This document shows, piece by piece, positions 10,638 through 22,826 of a stretch of 64,000 nucleotides of DNA. Position numbers and translations under genes: made by a program. The notes below the pieces were generated by a model. It was not told the DNA's origin and made no database searches. It worked only from the letters and a program-made list of their open reading frames with translations. Within the stretch, counting starts at the first letter, position 1; each line of letters opens with the position of its first letter. Source of the stretch: Pyricularia pennisetigena (lineage: Eukaryota > Ascomycota > Sordariomycetes > Magnaporthales > Pyriculariaceae); the NCBI RefSeq assembly GCF_004337985.1, contig NC_043743.1:3084543-3148542 (forward strand), in the 5' to 3' direction.

Positions 10638-13303
10638 ATGCCTTCACTCTCCCTCACTACCGGGGGGCTACTGCTCGTCGCGGTGGGCGCACGGTTCGCG
10701 AGCGCCCAGTTCGACCCGCTGCACTACGTCAACCCGCTCGTGGGCGCCAGCAACGGCGGCAACGTGTTTGCCGGCGCGACGCTGCCGTACGGCATGGCCA
10801 AGGCGGTGGCCGACACCAACGCGCAAGGCAACCAGGGCGGCTTCACGCTGGACCGCGACGCCTCGGTGACGGGCTTCAGCGCCATGCACGACTCGGGCGT
10901 CGGCGGCAACCCGTCGCTGGGCACGTTTCCGATCTTTGGGTACGCGGGCTGCAAGGGCGGCGACGTAAACAGCTGCGCGTTTCCGAAGCGGTCCAGGGCG
11001 GCGTTCGGTGCCTTCAAGGCCCAGAACGTGTCGTCCACGCCGGGGTACTTTGGCATCAGGTTGGACTCGGGCCTCAAGGTCGACATGACGACCACGGCGA
11101 GGACGGCGCTGTTTCGGTTCGCGTTCCCTGCAAAGGCGTCGGATGGTAGGCCGTCGGAGCCGGTGCTGTTTCAGGATCTGTCGGATCTGTCGGATTCGAG
11201 GCAGGATAACGGGACGGTTACGGTTGATGCGCAGACTGGGCGGATCATTGGAAATGGTATGTCCTCTCGGATCGGGATTTTATGTTTTGTCATTTTTGCC
11301 AAGCCCCTTTGGTTTACCAGCTGACAATACGTGACAAAAACAAAAACAAAACAACAGCCCGTTTCCAGCCCAGCTTTGGGCAAGGCAGCTACGTTTCCTA
11401 TTTCTGCACCGACTTTAAGGGCGCCGAGATCCTCGATGCGGGCATCTGGGTCGACAGCCGAGCTTCCAACAAGATCAAGACGCTTGGCGTGTCGCGGGGC
11501 ATAAACGGTTACCCTCTCCCGGCGGGCGCCTATGTGCGGTTCAAAAACGGCGACAAGCCGATCCTGGCCCGCACCGCCACCAGCTTCATCAGCACCGACC
11601 AGGCCTGCCGCACCGCGGAGCGGGAGATGCCAAACTTTGACTTCCAGTCGGCGCAGGACGCGGCGGCCGCTGCGTGGCGGAAGAAGCTGTCCGTCATCGA
11701 GGTCGACTCGGTCGGCATCGACAAGTCCCACGTCACGAATCTGTACAGCGGCATCTACCGCACCATGATCAGCCCGCAAAACTACACGGGCGAGAACCCG
11801 CTGTACGGAGAGGGCAACGCCGAGCCGTACTTTGATTCGTACTACTGCCTCTGGGACTCGTTCCGGTCGCAGATGCCGTTCCTGGTCGTGGTCGACCCGG
11901 CGGCCATGGCGCAGATGGTCCGGTCGCTCATCGACATCTACCGCCACGTCGGCTGGCTGCCCGACTGCCGCATGTCGCTGTGCAAAGGGCTGACGCAGGG
12001 CGGGTCCAACGCCGACAACGTGCTGGCCGACGCGTACGTCAAGGGCATCAAGGACGGCATAGACTGGAATGCCGGGTACGACGCCGTGGTCAAGGACGCC
12101 GAGGAGGAGCCGTACGACTGGTCGGTCGAGGGCCGCGGCGGGCTCGACAGCTGGAAGGACCTCGGGTACATACCCGTGCAGGACTTTGACTACAAGGGGT
12201 TCGGGACCCTGACCAGGAGCGTGTCGCGCACGCTCGAGTACAGCTACAACGACTTTTGCGTGTCGCAGATCGCGGGGGGTCTGGGCAAGCAGCAGGACAA
12301 GGAGAAGTATCGTGGACGCAGCGGGAACTGGCAGGCTCTGTTCAAGAAGGACCAGACGTCCAGGTTTGACAACGGGACCGATACTGGGTTCAAGGGCTTC
12401 TTCCAGCCCAAGTTTATGAACCAGACGTTTGGGTATCAGAACCCTCTGAACTGCAGCAACATCTCCAAAACAGGCGGATCCTGCTCGCTGCAGAACAACG
12501 GCCAGGAGACGTATGAGAGCAGCTTGTGGGAGTATGGGTTGTGAGTTTTGACAATCTGGACACATTTTAGACAGCAGACAGAAGAAGAAGAAGAAGAAAA
12601 ATCTAACTAACACGCCCTCTTCAGCTTCGTCCCTCACGACCAGGCCAAGCTAGTCGCCATGTACGGCGGGCCATCCGAGTTCGTCCGACGGCTCGACTTC
12701 CTCCACGACCGCAACATCACCTACATCGGCAACGAACCCTCCTTCCTGACCGTGTACCAGTACCACTACGCCGGGCGGCCGGGGCTCTCGGCGAAGCGGG
12801 CGCACTTTTACATCCCGCGGTTCTTCTCCCCGACGCCGGGCGGGCTGCCGGGGAACGACGACGGCGGGGCCATGGGCTCGTTTGTGGCCTTTGGCATGCT
12901 GGGCATGTTTCCGAACCCGGGCCAGGACGTCTACCTCATCACGCCGCCCTTCTTCCGGGCGGTCAACATCACGAACCCGGACACGGGCAAGACGGCGCGG
13001 ATCAAGACGGTCGGGTTCGACACCGAGTACAGGAACGTGTACATCCAGAGCGCGACGCTGGACGGGAAGCCGTACAACAAGAACTGGATCCAGCATTCCT
13101 TCTTCACCGAGGGCAAGGAGCTCGTGCTGACCTTGGGCCCGACGGAGAGCAAGTGGGGTACCAGGGTCGAGGACTTGCCGCCGAGCTTGAGCCAGTATGT
13201 AGGGTTTGGAGAGCAGCAGGAGAGGAGCCTTGGCGATGCCGAGGTGCGTGGAGGTAATTACAAGAGCGAGTTTGCGAGGTTTGCCGCTGGAACTGGTCTG
13301 TAA
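10638..13303 (+). CDS. Secreted GH92 alpha-mannosidase, 826 aa, three exons
   Basis: Exons 10638-11256, 11358-12540 and 12625-13303; donors G|GTATGT and TT|GTGAGT, acceptors AACAG and TTCAG; 2,481 nt, in frame. A signal peptide is clear ('LLLVAVGARFASAQ', cleavage likely near residue 24). GH92 enzymes are calcium-dependent, inverting exo-alpha-mannosidases, mostly alpha-1,2, acting on N- or O-glycans. Seen in order: N-terminal beta-sandwich start 'YVNPLVGASNGGNVFAGATL', the linker 'SYFCTDFKG', then the (alpha/alpha)6 domain with 'YCLWDSFRSQMPFLVVVDP' (family W-D-x-F pattern), 'FFVPHDQAKLV', 'GNEPSFLTVYQYHYAGRPGL' (family GNEP motif) and 'NDDGGAMGSFVAFGMLGMFP' near the C-terminus. Length matches the family (750-850). 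The stop codon TAA runs directly into a 3' A tract. The reaction is assigned from the family; the exact linkage is not visible in the sequence. Confidence 0.92.
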
Positions 13304-13304
13304 A

Positions 13305-13336
<32 letters not shown>

Positions 13337-13338
13337 AA
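13302..13338. repeat. A tract overlapping the GH92 stop codon
   Basis: A run of 22 A, one G, then 14 A. The last two bases of the TAA stop codon of the mannosidase are its first two bases. Confidence 0.9.
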
Positions 13339-13584
13339 GATCAAGGGTTGGACAAAAGATAAGTGCGTTTTTTCTCATTATATGTACTTGTGGGGGAAAA
13401 AAATCTAATATGCTGGGCCTGTCTAATTTTATATCCTATGCCGCGCCCCCCCTTTTTTTTCTGATGCTATATACGTCTGTATATGCTTTCCGAACCCAGC
13501 GGGTGATATTCCTCCAGATGCATCCGAACAAAGGAAAGAAATAAAGAAAGAAAAAAAAAAAAAGAGAAAAGGCCAAATGGCTCA

Positions 13585-16156
13585 TCAAGTCGCCCTCCTT
13601 ACCCTCACCGGCACCAGGATCAACACCACCCAGCGCACGCAGCCGGTCGCGTCCTTCAACGGCGTCCAATGGAAGGCGACCTCGCGCCCGTGCCGCGAGG
13701 CGTCATCGGCCGAGTGATGCACATGCCTCCAGTCCGTCAGGCGCTCCAGCGCCGCCTCGACGCTCCACTGCAGATCGGAGCCGGCAGCGCCGTGACAGCC
13801 CGGCGGCGGCGGCGGCGTGGCAGCAGCAGAACCCAGGAACGCCGCCCCGCCGCCGCCGCCGCCGCCACCCACGCGCAGCCTGACGCTGACGCTCTCTCCG
13901 CCCGCGACCTTGGCCACGATGCCCCGCCGCACCGTCTTGGGCACGGCGACCGTCTCGCCCAGCACGTCGAACACGTCTCGGTCGCGCACGTCGTTCTCGG
14001 CCGTCGACGACGACAGTCCCAGCGCCGCCAGCGCGCCCGCCGACGCGAACGCGCACCGCAGCTGGTGCCGCTGGCTGCTGCTGCCCCGCGACGCCTTGTC
14101 GTCCGCCGCGTACTCGAGCACCATCTGCCGTGCGTAGGGGCCCGGGTGGTCCGGGCATGATGGCGGTGGTTGCGTGGCGGCGGCGGCGGCGGTGGCGTCT
14201 AGGGTCGACGATGCTATAGTGTTTGGCGTTGTGCTTCGGGAGCTGGCGGACGTGGAGCCAGGTGGAGGGTGGAGTTGGTCCGGGCCCGGGTAGGAGGATG
14301 AGGCCTGCTCGGGGAAGGTGGAGGCGCGGGACTGGGCGCGGGATCCCCTCGAGTCTGCGCTGTGGTTCTTGCGGAAGCTCATGAAGCTGAAGCCGCGGGT
14401 TGTGGAGCGCCGCTTTGGTTGTTGTTGTTGTTGTTTTTGTTGTGCGGCTTCCATGAATTCCTGGCTGGGGCTGTTGAACCGGCCAGTGCAGGATGGGGAA
14501 GGGGCGGTGATGGAGTGGGCGAGCCCGAGGATGGGGGATGACGACTGCGACGACGACGACGAAGAAGAAGATGACGATGATGATGTTAAAGGCGGTAACC
14601 TGTCGGGCTCGGATGGCCTCACGCTCAGTATCTCGAGCACCTCCTTGTCGGACCCTACGGCCTCGGATATGTTGACCTGCGCATTGAGATGGTAGGCGAT
14701 CCTCCCGGAGCTGGTCCTCAGGGGGCAGACGAAGAGCAGATTCCAGAAGGGCTTGAGGTTGCCGTCGGCGTCGCGGGCGTAGTTGAGCACCGTCTCGACC
14801 TTGCCTTCTCCGGCGTGACTCGGCGGCTCGCCCACGCTGCCCACGCTACCTGCGCTGCCCGCGCTGACAGCGCTCTGGACCCTCGTGACGCCGAGGTTCT
14901 GCAGGCCGCCTCCCTGCAGGAAGCGGCAGTTCTGACCAATGACCTCCTCGCGCGGGCAGCCGCTCAGGCCCAGGAAGCCGTCGGACGCAAACGCGATCGG
15001 GTTGTCGGGCAGCAGCGGGTCGGTGAGGCAAAAGGACGTGGCCAGGCCCGGGAAGCGGGACTGGAACGAGCCCCTGTTGGCGGTGGCGAGGGCGGCCTCG
15101 GTGGCGAGCGAGAGCTGGTTCTTGACGAAGCCCGGGTAGAGGTCGCGGACGATGCGCTGCTCGACGTGAGCCTTGGCGTCGCGGAACACGTTCTCGAGCG
15201 CCGGGAGCACCGAGGCGGTGATGTGCTTGACGTCGGCGTTGAGGTGGCGCGACGTGCTGGACGGGAGGTGCAGCGGCGTCGTGGCTGCGAAGGACGTGTT
15301 TTCTGTGCTGATGCGCGATAGGCTGGCCGTGACGCTGTTTACGGATTGTTGGTACTCTTTGAGCTGGTGAATGGGGGGTTTGTTTTGAGTTTAGTATCAG
15401 CTCAGCTTTGGGAACTTTTTTTTTTTTTTCCTTCTTGTGCTTGTCTTGCACCGCAGGATCAAAACTACTAACCTTGGCTAGAAACTCCATTCCGTCCGTC
15501 GACTTGTGCCTCTCGGCGTACCACATCAACCTGTCAAACGTCGTCTGGCTCTGCAGCACAATCTGGATGACATCCTTGGTAAAGAATTCCGGCACGCACA
15601 GCACCGGACATGACCCCGTCCTCGAAGGCGCCGAGGTCAGCACGCTCGCCACGCTCTCCCTCTTGCTGTTCCTGTACGGATTAGACGACGTCAAAGCCGC
15701 CTCACCGCCGCCAGCCGCGTCCTGCCGGCCCGTCCGCGGCCTAAACGCCGAGTCGATGGCAAAGGTGGTGGTGTTGTCCTGGTTGAAGAAGCTTGGCGTG
15801 ATGGGCGACCCGTCCAGGTTGCTGTAGTCGGTGTACTGCCTGAACGCGGCCGAGTTCGTGTGCAGCGACAGGCCAGAGTTGCTGCGCAGCCGCAGCGGCA
15901 GGGCCAGCGTGTCCCGCTTGTTGGCAGAACGAGGCGAGTGGGGAGTGGGCGGTGGTGAGATGACGGCGACTGTGGTTGTGCAGAAATTTGCAGTCTTGTT
16001 GAGCGAGTCGAATCGCTGCAGAGGCGCCACGGGGGAGCTGCGTCGCCTGCTGCTGAGACTGATGCTTGCGTGTGGGTTGCTCAAGAGGCTGACGGTTTGC
16101 GCTTGAGATTGGACCGAAGGCTTGCCCACTGCTGGGTCATCCCGCGGTTTAGACAT
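13585..16156 (-). CDS. LOV-domain photoreceptor, fungal RGS-LOV type, 820 aa, two exons
   Basis: Exons 16156-15473 and 15363-13585, intron donor AAG|GTTAGT and acceptor CACCAG, phase 0. After a disordered basic N-terminus, residues about 185-270 resemble the RGS-like helical region of fungal RGS-LOV proteins ('FFTKDVIQIVLQSQTTFDRL', 'RISTENTSF'). A LOV core follows: 'LPDNPIAFASDGFLGLSG' and the flavin-binding 'GQNCRFLQ' with the photo-adduct Cys near residue 374; the strands 'FWNLLFVCPL' and 'YHLNAQVNIS' close it. About 25 Gly/Ser-rich extra residues sit inside the LOV core, before the 'VLNY' strand. A long Ser/Pro/Gln-rich linker leads to a second PAS-like C-terminal segment ending 'FHWTPLKDATGCVRWVV'. 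Known RGS-LOV proteins bind FMN and move to anionic membranes under blue light; function here is inferred from that family. The ATG abuts a run of A in the 5' leader. It is convergent with the GH92 gene, 281 nt between stops. Confidence 0.82.
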
Positions 16157-16182
16157 TTTTTTTTTTTTTTTTTTTTTTTTTT
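16156..16182. repeat. T27 tract (poly(A) in the leader of the LOV gene)
   Basis: On the coding strand this is 26 A immediately followed by the A of the start codon, so the 5' leader would end in a pure poly(A) stretch. Confidence 0.9.
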
Positions 16183-17762
16183 GTCTCTCTCTTTTTATTG
16201 ATCAAATGTTGGCTTTTTATTTCTGAGGAATTGACGACTTCCTTCAATCCGTGGCATGGCAACTTACCCACCTCAAAGGTTGTATATAGGTAGATCCTTA
16301 GCAAATTGCACAAGCTCTCACGATTAGGAATGGGTGCCAAATGACTCTTGTATACCTTGTATCTCTCTACTCATTCCAAACGTGAGCGTCCATGCACGCA
16401 CGAATTGGACTTGCAGCAGTTTTAGTGCACCGTTAGATCCGGAACAGCCATCTCAGGGGTGAACGGGCCACCGGGCCAAGAAGGTGAAGGCTTCTTTTTG
16501 ATCTTCTGTGCGTTGGCGCCGTGGATCGCCGGACTTTTTGACCTCTAAATGATCAACATGGGAGGGTCGGGGAAGCTGTCGAGGACGAACCGAGCGAGTC
16601 GTTGACATGTAGTGCTTGACAACAACATGTGCACGCATGAGATGGTACATCCCGGACAGCCGCACTACGTCATCATGGCGATTTTATCAATTTACACGAC
16701 TTGTACAATATACAATCTTTGTTTCTAAAAGATAGCCAACGCCGGTTTTACCTTGGCGGACTGCAGCAGGATCCTGCAAATAAATTAGAAAACAATGCCC
16801 AACACCCAGCAACAATCCCACCCTCCGACAGCCAGCTAACCCGGTCACGCCGTCTCCCTCTCGAGTGAGTGCGCGTGCACGTCTGCTATCGCGAGCGTTC
16901 ACGGTCCTCCCCCCTTTTTTTTGCTAGCCTCTGGCTAGACGACCGCGCCGCCCGCGCAGCGATCGCGATTTAGCGTCGGTCGCCAATCAGTCAAGCGCGA
17001 AACTCTCGTATTCTGGGCATCCGCTCACGTGCAAACCCATCTTCGTCTCGTTCTTTGTTATTTTTTTTTTTTTTAGTTCAAGCGTTGAGTTGGGGAATCC
17101 CTCGTCCGACAAAAAAAAATATCCTGGGTTTTTGTTGCCGCCGTCACAAAGGAAATAATAAAAAAAAATCCTTCGAATGAGGGCCAAATTTCATGCCAGG
17201 GAATGTAGCACCCAGCCATCTACTCTTTACTCTAGGCAGATGGAAGGATCAGTGGCCGGACCACCAAGCGCTCCCAATCTTTTGGGATCATCTAAACCCG
17301 CAGACACATTTGGCAATTTGAATTGAATTCGGAGGGGAAGGTGAGGGCGGGGGCAGTCTCTCCGGTCTTGCTTGACCTTTCGCCCTTGGACATGTCTTTC
17401 CTTTTTGACACACACGATTGGCAGGGGAACGGGCTTTTTACCATTGCCTAAACAAGCGCGCTCTTGTCTTGTCTTCTGTGCGCTCAGAAAGTGAAAGTTG
17501 AAATGGTACGACTTTTGTCTGTGTGTGCAAATCAGGAGCGCACATTTGTTCGATTAGTTTCTTTCCCAAATGAGTATATTTACGAATTTTGAATTTGACA
17601 AAACCGCAATGCAACCTGCTTGACAAAAAAAATAAATTTGCCCAAGTCAGCAAGCCAACCAAAAGAGGAAGAAGACGCGAGTCATCTGTGCGAGGGAGAA
17701 AAAGGAAAGAAAAAAAAAAAAAAAAAACCAAACAAACCATAGCAGTCACGTGTCTCTCTCTC
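16157..17762. other. intergenic, promoter side of LOV gene
   Basis: About 1.6 kb between the LOV gene start and the 3' end of the metallo-beta-lactamase-like gene. Only the leader T tract, further T/A runs (about 17060-17073 and 17710-17727) and non-coding frames are seen. Confidence 0.45.
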
Positions 17763-18239
17763 TCACGTCTCCCCGGCATCCAGCGCGTAGCTCAACCCGT
17801 TGCCCACGTGCACAATCTTGGCTCTCCCGTCCGTCCCATCCCCAGCGAGCTTCGCCTTGTCCCCCAGGGCTTCGGATACGAGATAGCCAGCGGGGCCGCT
17901 GTAGGTGTACATGGAGTCGTGCGTCGGGATCCACACCCTGGTCCTGATCAGTGCCGCCAGCTCCGCCCCGCTGGCGCCGCCGCGAATGTTTCTGAACCAC
18001 AGCGTGCGGCTCTCCTTGGTCGGGTGTAGCATCGCCAGGAAGCGCAGCGGCGGGCTGGCCTGACCCAGGGCCTGCGCGCCGGCGCTGTCGGTGCGAATTC
18101 CGTGCGGCCCGTCGAGCACGGCGTCGTAGGCGTCCGCAGACGCTTCCGTCTCCCAGGCGATCACCCCGACCGACATGAGGGAGTTGTCGCCCTTGACTCC
18201 AAAGGTCCAGATCCACGGCGGCAGCAGCCGTAGCGGGGT

Positions 18240-18275
<36 letters not shown>

Positions 18276-18824
18276 TTGCTCCTTGTCCATGCACCCCCGC
18301 CAGTCCCGTATCTCGTCTGCCATCTGTAGTCGCGCTCCGACCGTGTCGAAATGCCCCATGTCTCGGACCGCCTTGTCGGTTCCCGGTACGGTCAGCACAG
18401 GGATCGTCGGGTCAAAGGTCGCCAGCGACCGAGCACTGACGTGGTCGGACGTCTTTTGGCCCAGAACGATGGCGCCGATGCGGGATCGCTTCTGCTCCGA
18501 CGCCGCTGGACTGAAGCCCGCGGCCGCGTCGATCTCGGCGCAAATGGTCTCGACGTCGGCGCCCGACGACGCGGCCGGTGGGCTCACGTGGCCAAAGGAT
18601 ATGATCCAGGCGATGATGCCGGTGGTGGGTGGACCCGTCAGCCACGGATCCGACACTATGTGGTAATAGGGCGAGGTGTTGGGACTCCGGTGTCTTGTCG
18701 GCACTGGAATGGAGAACAGCCACGAGTTGTCGCCATTTAGTGATGTGATTATGGGTGCGGGGGTGGCGCCTGGCTTGTCGAAATGTGCATTGAGGATTTC
18801 TGCACGTCGATCTTTAATTGACAT
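17763..18824 (-). CDS. metallo-beta-lactamase-like fold protein with Gln tract, 353 aa, single exon
   Basis: One open frame of 353 codons. The order of conserved-looking blocks ('ITSLNGDNSWLFSIPVP', 'YYHIVSDPWLTGPP', 'DHVSARSLATFDPTIPVLTV', 'GHFDTVGARL') fits a group of fungal proteins related to the beta-lactamase/MBL fold, in which the metal-binding HxHxDH motif is reduced; no full HxHxDH is visible here, so hydrolase activity is doubtful. A run of 14 glutamines near residue 190 is encoded by a CAG/CAA repeat (plus-strand 18236-18281) and interrupts the fold. No signal peptide. The coding-strand leader has 11 A four bases before the ATG. It is followed downstream by nothing in the same operon-like order; the neighbour at 19443 is transcribed the same way. 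The fold assignment is by pattern memory and only moderately sure. Confidence 0.6.
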
Positions 18825-19442
18825 GGTGTTTTTTTTTTTGTTTTTGTTTCAAAAGATCAATCTTTTTCGGTGCAACGCTTTGATGCCGTTGGATAAACTC
18901 TTGAGTTGGTGAGGCATCTAAAGCTCAAGTCAAGGTCGGCAAGGTGAGTACGCGCTGGGTAAAGACAGCCAAGTCGTGTTTCTCGACCTCCTGCGGCTCA
19001 AAGAAAAGAATGCTTGGTTTGTTTTGGGATCATGGAAGGAAGGGCGGGCTGATGTGAGATTGTCCCGGCTAGAATTTCCACAATTAATTATGGCTGCCTA
19101 CGATAGCAACTGTCGCTTTGTTGGTGGCCAATGAAAATCAGCAGTAACCGGCAACCCACCCACGAAAGCTCTAATCTCAGCAGATAACAAGGATCCTGGA
19201 ACAAACCACCCCGAAGGTATACGGATTCCAGGTATGTTGTTATGCAAAAGACAAGGCAAAAACATGGCAAAAGCAAGGCAACAAAAAGATCATGTTCTGT
19301 GATTTCGCACAGAAAATGAACCTTTATATCTACCTACCTACCCTGGCTAGGAAATTTACATGTATAAAAACAATAAATGTCCAAATTGATCGAACAAGGT
19401 ACCTTGTGACCGGCCCACTCACCTTGGGTGCAAAACGCCAGC
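18825..19442. other. intergenic, 0.6 kb
   Basis: Nothing recognisable beyond the T11 tract next to the upstream gene's start and short AT-rich runs. Confidence 0.45.
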
Positions 19443-20471
19443 CTAACACGCAGTAACCGTCACAGGGCTAGCAGTCTCTGTAACAACGACCATCTGCACC
19501 GTTGTAAAAGTAGCGACCAGGTAATCAACCACCTCGGTGACCATGCTCGTCACCACGCTGCCGTCGCGCAGACCAACGGTCGGATACGTCCGGGTCTCGA
19601 CCCTCTGCAGATCCTGCGCGGCCTCGCGGACGACCACGCGACCCGTCTCCATCCTCTTCACCTGAGCGCGCAGGGCGCCCGCGTTGCCGCGGCAGTCGGC
19701 CGTCGTCGTCGGCGTGACGGTCGCGGTGTACCACGGCTCCTGGACCACGGTGGTCGGGTTGTCGCACACGACGCTCCATTTCGTCGACGTGGCGTCCGGC
19801 ACTGTCGACGTGACGGCCACCGTCGTGCCCTGCTTGACGCTGACGACGGTCCCCTCGCCCTTGAACCTGTCGATGGCCGGCGTGTAGGGCTCCGCGGTCG
19901 GCATGGGCCCGTCGGCCCACGACGAGACCTTGCCCGTCTTGACGCACACCTCGGTCCGGGTGGCGACCTCGAACGCCGTCGCCGACGGCCACACGACCGT
20001 GGTGCGCGTCGAGCTGACGTAGAGGCTCTCGACGAGCGTGTTGGTGCACAGCGTGCTCCACTTGGTCGTCCCCGTCGCCGCCTTCACCGTGCGCTGCGTG
20101 AAGGAGACCGCCGTCGTGGCCGGCACATTGGTGTTTGTCTCGGTCACGGTCGACTGGACCGTCACCGTGATGGTGTTGGTGATGGTGACCACCTCCCGCC
20201 CGCTCGGGTAGAGCGTCGAGTACGTGACGCAGCCAGAGGTGAGGGTCGAGCTGGTCGTGAAGGGGTACTCGGTCCAGGCCGCGCCCGGGTATTCGATCCA
20301 GCTGGTGCTGTCGAGGGGGTTCTTGGTGATGGTTGCCGGCGCCGCCGTCGTGGTAGTCACGGTGAACACAACCGAGGTCGGCCCTGGCTCCTGCCGCTGC
20401 TCCAGAGGACTGGCTGCCACTGATGCCAGGAGGGAGGCATACAAGGCCAAGAATCGTTTGATTTGCGCCAT
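19443..20471 (-). CDS. secreted Thr/Ser/Val-rich protein, 342 aa, single exon
   Basis: Single exon with a clear signal peptide ('FLALYASLLASVAASPL', then 'EQRQ', a likely Kex2-type or simple processing region). The mature part is dominated by Thr, Val and Ser in alternating beta-strand-like patterns ('VVTITNTITVTVQSTVTE', 'VTSMVTEVVDYLVATFTTV') with about six cysteines spread through it, and it ends in Cys. This is typical of fungal extracellular or wall-associated proteins, but no catalytic motif or named domain is seen. There is no clear GPI signal because the C-terminus is not a hydrophobic tail. The coding-strand leader contains a run of 44 A that ends 16 nt before the ATG. Function unknown. 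Confidence 0.72.
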   Translation of the reverse strand: MAQIKRFLALYASLLASVAASPLEQRQEPGPTSVVFTVTTTTAAPATITKNPLDSTSWIEYPGAAWTEYPFTTSSTLTSGCVTYSTLYPSGREVVTITNTITVTVQSTVTETNTNVPATTAVSFTQRTVKAATGTTKWSTLCTNTLVESLYVSSTRTTVVWPSATAFEVATRTEVCVKTGKVSSWADGPMPTAEPYTPAIDRFKGEGTVVSVKQGTTVAVTSTVPDATSTKWSVVCDNPTTVVQEPWYTATVTPTTTADCRGNAGALRAQVKRMETGRVVVREAAQDLQRVETRTYPTVGLRDGSVVTSMVTEVVDYLVATFTTVQMVVVTETASPVTVTAC

Positions 20472-20484
20472 CTTTTATCTTGGG

Positions 20485-20531
<47 letters not shown>

Positions 20532-22549
20532 CTCTTTTATATCTGCAGGAAGATGGCAAGTGTCTTGCAGTCTAACAAACCTATACCCTGGTACCCTGAC
20601 CGCTTTGACTGTTGAAAACCGGGCTTGGGATAGATTTTTTTATATCAAAAACTTCCACCCCAACTGATGCCCTCGTCGCCGGAAAAATCTCCATTTTATA
20701 TCCCACCCACCAACCACCAAAGATTCAATATTTGCGTCGGTTGCATGCAACGATTCTCCTCTTTTTGCACAACGGGGGCATTCCATCCGGCTCCATGTGC
20801 TATGCTGTATATTTGTGGCTTGGTTCTGTCTTGTCCGCTTTGCCCTCCAGCGAATGGCCGAGGGACCCGTCAGCCCTGCCGTTCTCGTGTTAGACTAGGG
20901 GGATGGGGGGCAGTGGTTCACTGGACTCTCATGACGCATTTTTCTTTTCTTTTTTTTTTTTTTCGGGGCAACCATGTGATGAACCGTGGTCTGCATATCA
21001 TATCAAAACCTTGCAAACCTGTCAGGAGAGGGAGAAGAGCTTACAAACCCATGTGTAATTTTGACTTTTTTTTTTCTTTTGACACCTTCCGTGGTACCAA
21101 GTGAAGCACTGCATGGCTGAGTGGTATTTATTCCGGGGCGCTCGTGGCCTAGATGCGGGACTTGTCGTACTTGCGTTATATTAATCCCGTCAATAGATCC
21201 CCATTTCCCCGCATTCCCACCCTTCTTATGCCCACTTTCGGTCGATGTGAACCAAGTCCTGAACGTATTTGGTTATTACCAAATAACGACTGACTGAGAT
21301 CGCGAGATTTCCTGTTTTGTCTTGTTTCTTGATCTGTAAGCTCGATTATGTTTTCCCTCAAATCCCCAGGCTTGGGGCTTTTGTTCCGTCAAACCCCGGT
21401 AGCAAAACACCCAACCCATACTCGCTCATCCCACATCGGCATTTGCAGGCTGGCTTAATAATGCGAGTAAAAGACCGCAAACCAACTGTGGCAGCGTCCC
21501 CGGTCGCATGTCGAGTCTTTGCCAAGGCACAGTTGCGGGAGATAATCACGCCATCTCCAGCATCTTTCCCCATCAGAACGCTAGACCCGCCATTCCCTAC
21601 CTACCCCCGGCAAGCATGTTCGCTGGCCCCTGGGGATGGAGCCCATCACCGTTCCATTTAATAACGTGCCGCCTATTTTTTGCTCACTTGATCTGTTTCG
21701 ACAGCTCTACCCTGTAGAGGCCTATATACAGACTCTCTCCCCCTCAGTGTGAGCTTAAAGAACAAGGGAAATTGTGGCACGATCGCCTTTGCCCGATCGA
21801 GCCATGTTGTGCCCGCCGCAGTGACGAGCTCCGTGACGTTATGGGCATATCATGCGTCACGGCCTAAACGGTACGGGGTATACACCAGCCACCCCGCAAA
21901 ACAGACCCCGTTTTCCCGCCGCGGCCTCCACCAAAGGGCCGACCAGCGCGGAGCCAATCTATACCCACCTCGTCGCAATGGTTGGCTTTACGGCTCGGAA
22001 CGGGGACAGCATGCAAGCCGACTGAATTGCATACCCGAAATGGCTCGGCTTGTAACCCGGTAGATGAGATTTCTCCGACTTATCAAAAGGTTGCATCGCG
22101 GATGGCTTCATCGGCCGGTTCGGAGGTTTTTCTTCTTTTCGTTTCTCTTTTTCTTACCAAGGTACTGTTCTGGGAGTTGAACAAGGGGGGTTGGCCCACT
22201 CGAGTACCGTGGCGCCATCAGCGACCGTGGGTATCATTGCTCGCCAAGTCGCGTGAAAGACTGCGAACCAGTTCCACCCCGCACGCAGTCTTCAATCTTG
22301 GAAAGAAAGGAGAGGAAAAAAAAAAAGAAAGAAATAAAATTCTCGTTGGTCTTTGGTGGTAGATGGTGGGTTGTACTCAAGCAAGCTTATTTCGAGGCCG
22401 ACCAGCCGCCTAGGGCCCCAAGAAAATCCGCAAACACTCAATCATGCATAAAAAAATGCTTGTCCTCTGATGATCTCCAAATCGCTGGGTTGAGCGCTTG
22501 TATGACATGTCACAAAATGAAATTGAAGATGCCTTCGACTCAAGACAAG

Positions 22550-22580
<31 letters not shown>

Positions 22581-22826
22581 AAGGTGCGCAAATCCCTTGG
22601 ATGCTCTTAAACTCAGACATGTATATCTTGGATCCCCACACGACCACCTCGCCTTCCGCTGTAGCAATGCCATCGGGCCGTCGGCTTACCCGCGATGGAT
22701 GTAACGTTTCAAGTGCAAGCGCCTGAGATTACCAGTAGAACTTGGTCGCGCACCCTCACAGACGATCCAATCAATGCCCTTTTGTAAATAACTCCATAGC
22801 TTCCGCTGCCAGATGCTTTAATTGAT
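20472..22826. other. intergenic, 2.35 kb
   Basis: No gene is supported. Apart from the T44 tract, it has several T/A runs (20950-20963, 22548-22582) and otherwise unremarkable sequence; frames are short and cross purine tracts. Confidence 0.45.
20488..20531. repeat. T44 tract (poly(A) in coding-strand leader)
   Basis: Uninterrupted T run, A44 on the coding strand of the secreted Thr/Ser-rich gene, 16 nt upstream of its start. Confidence 0.9.

Noticed and set aside
11171..12637. Long minus-strand open frame (488 codons) opposite the GH92 gene
   Set aside because: It lies antisense to well-supported GH92 exons, is Arg/Val/Ala/Leu-rich as expected from the reverse frame of GC3-rich codons, and has no domain pattern.
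13669..14160. Plus-strand frame opposite the LOV gene C-terminus
   Set aside because: Arg/Ala-rich antisense shadow of a GC-rich exon.
19428..20423. Plus-strand open frame of 331 codons opposite the secreted Thr/Ser-rich gene
   Set aside because: Arg/His/Gly/Asp-rich shadow; the minus frame has a signal peptide and a sensible start.
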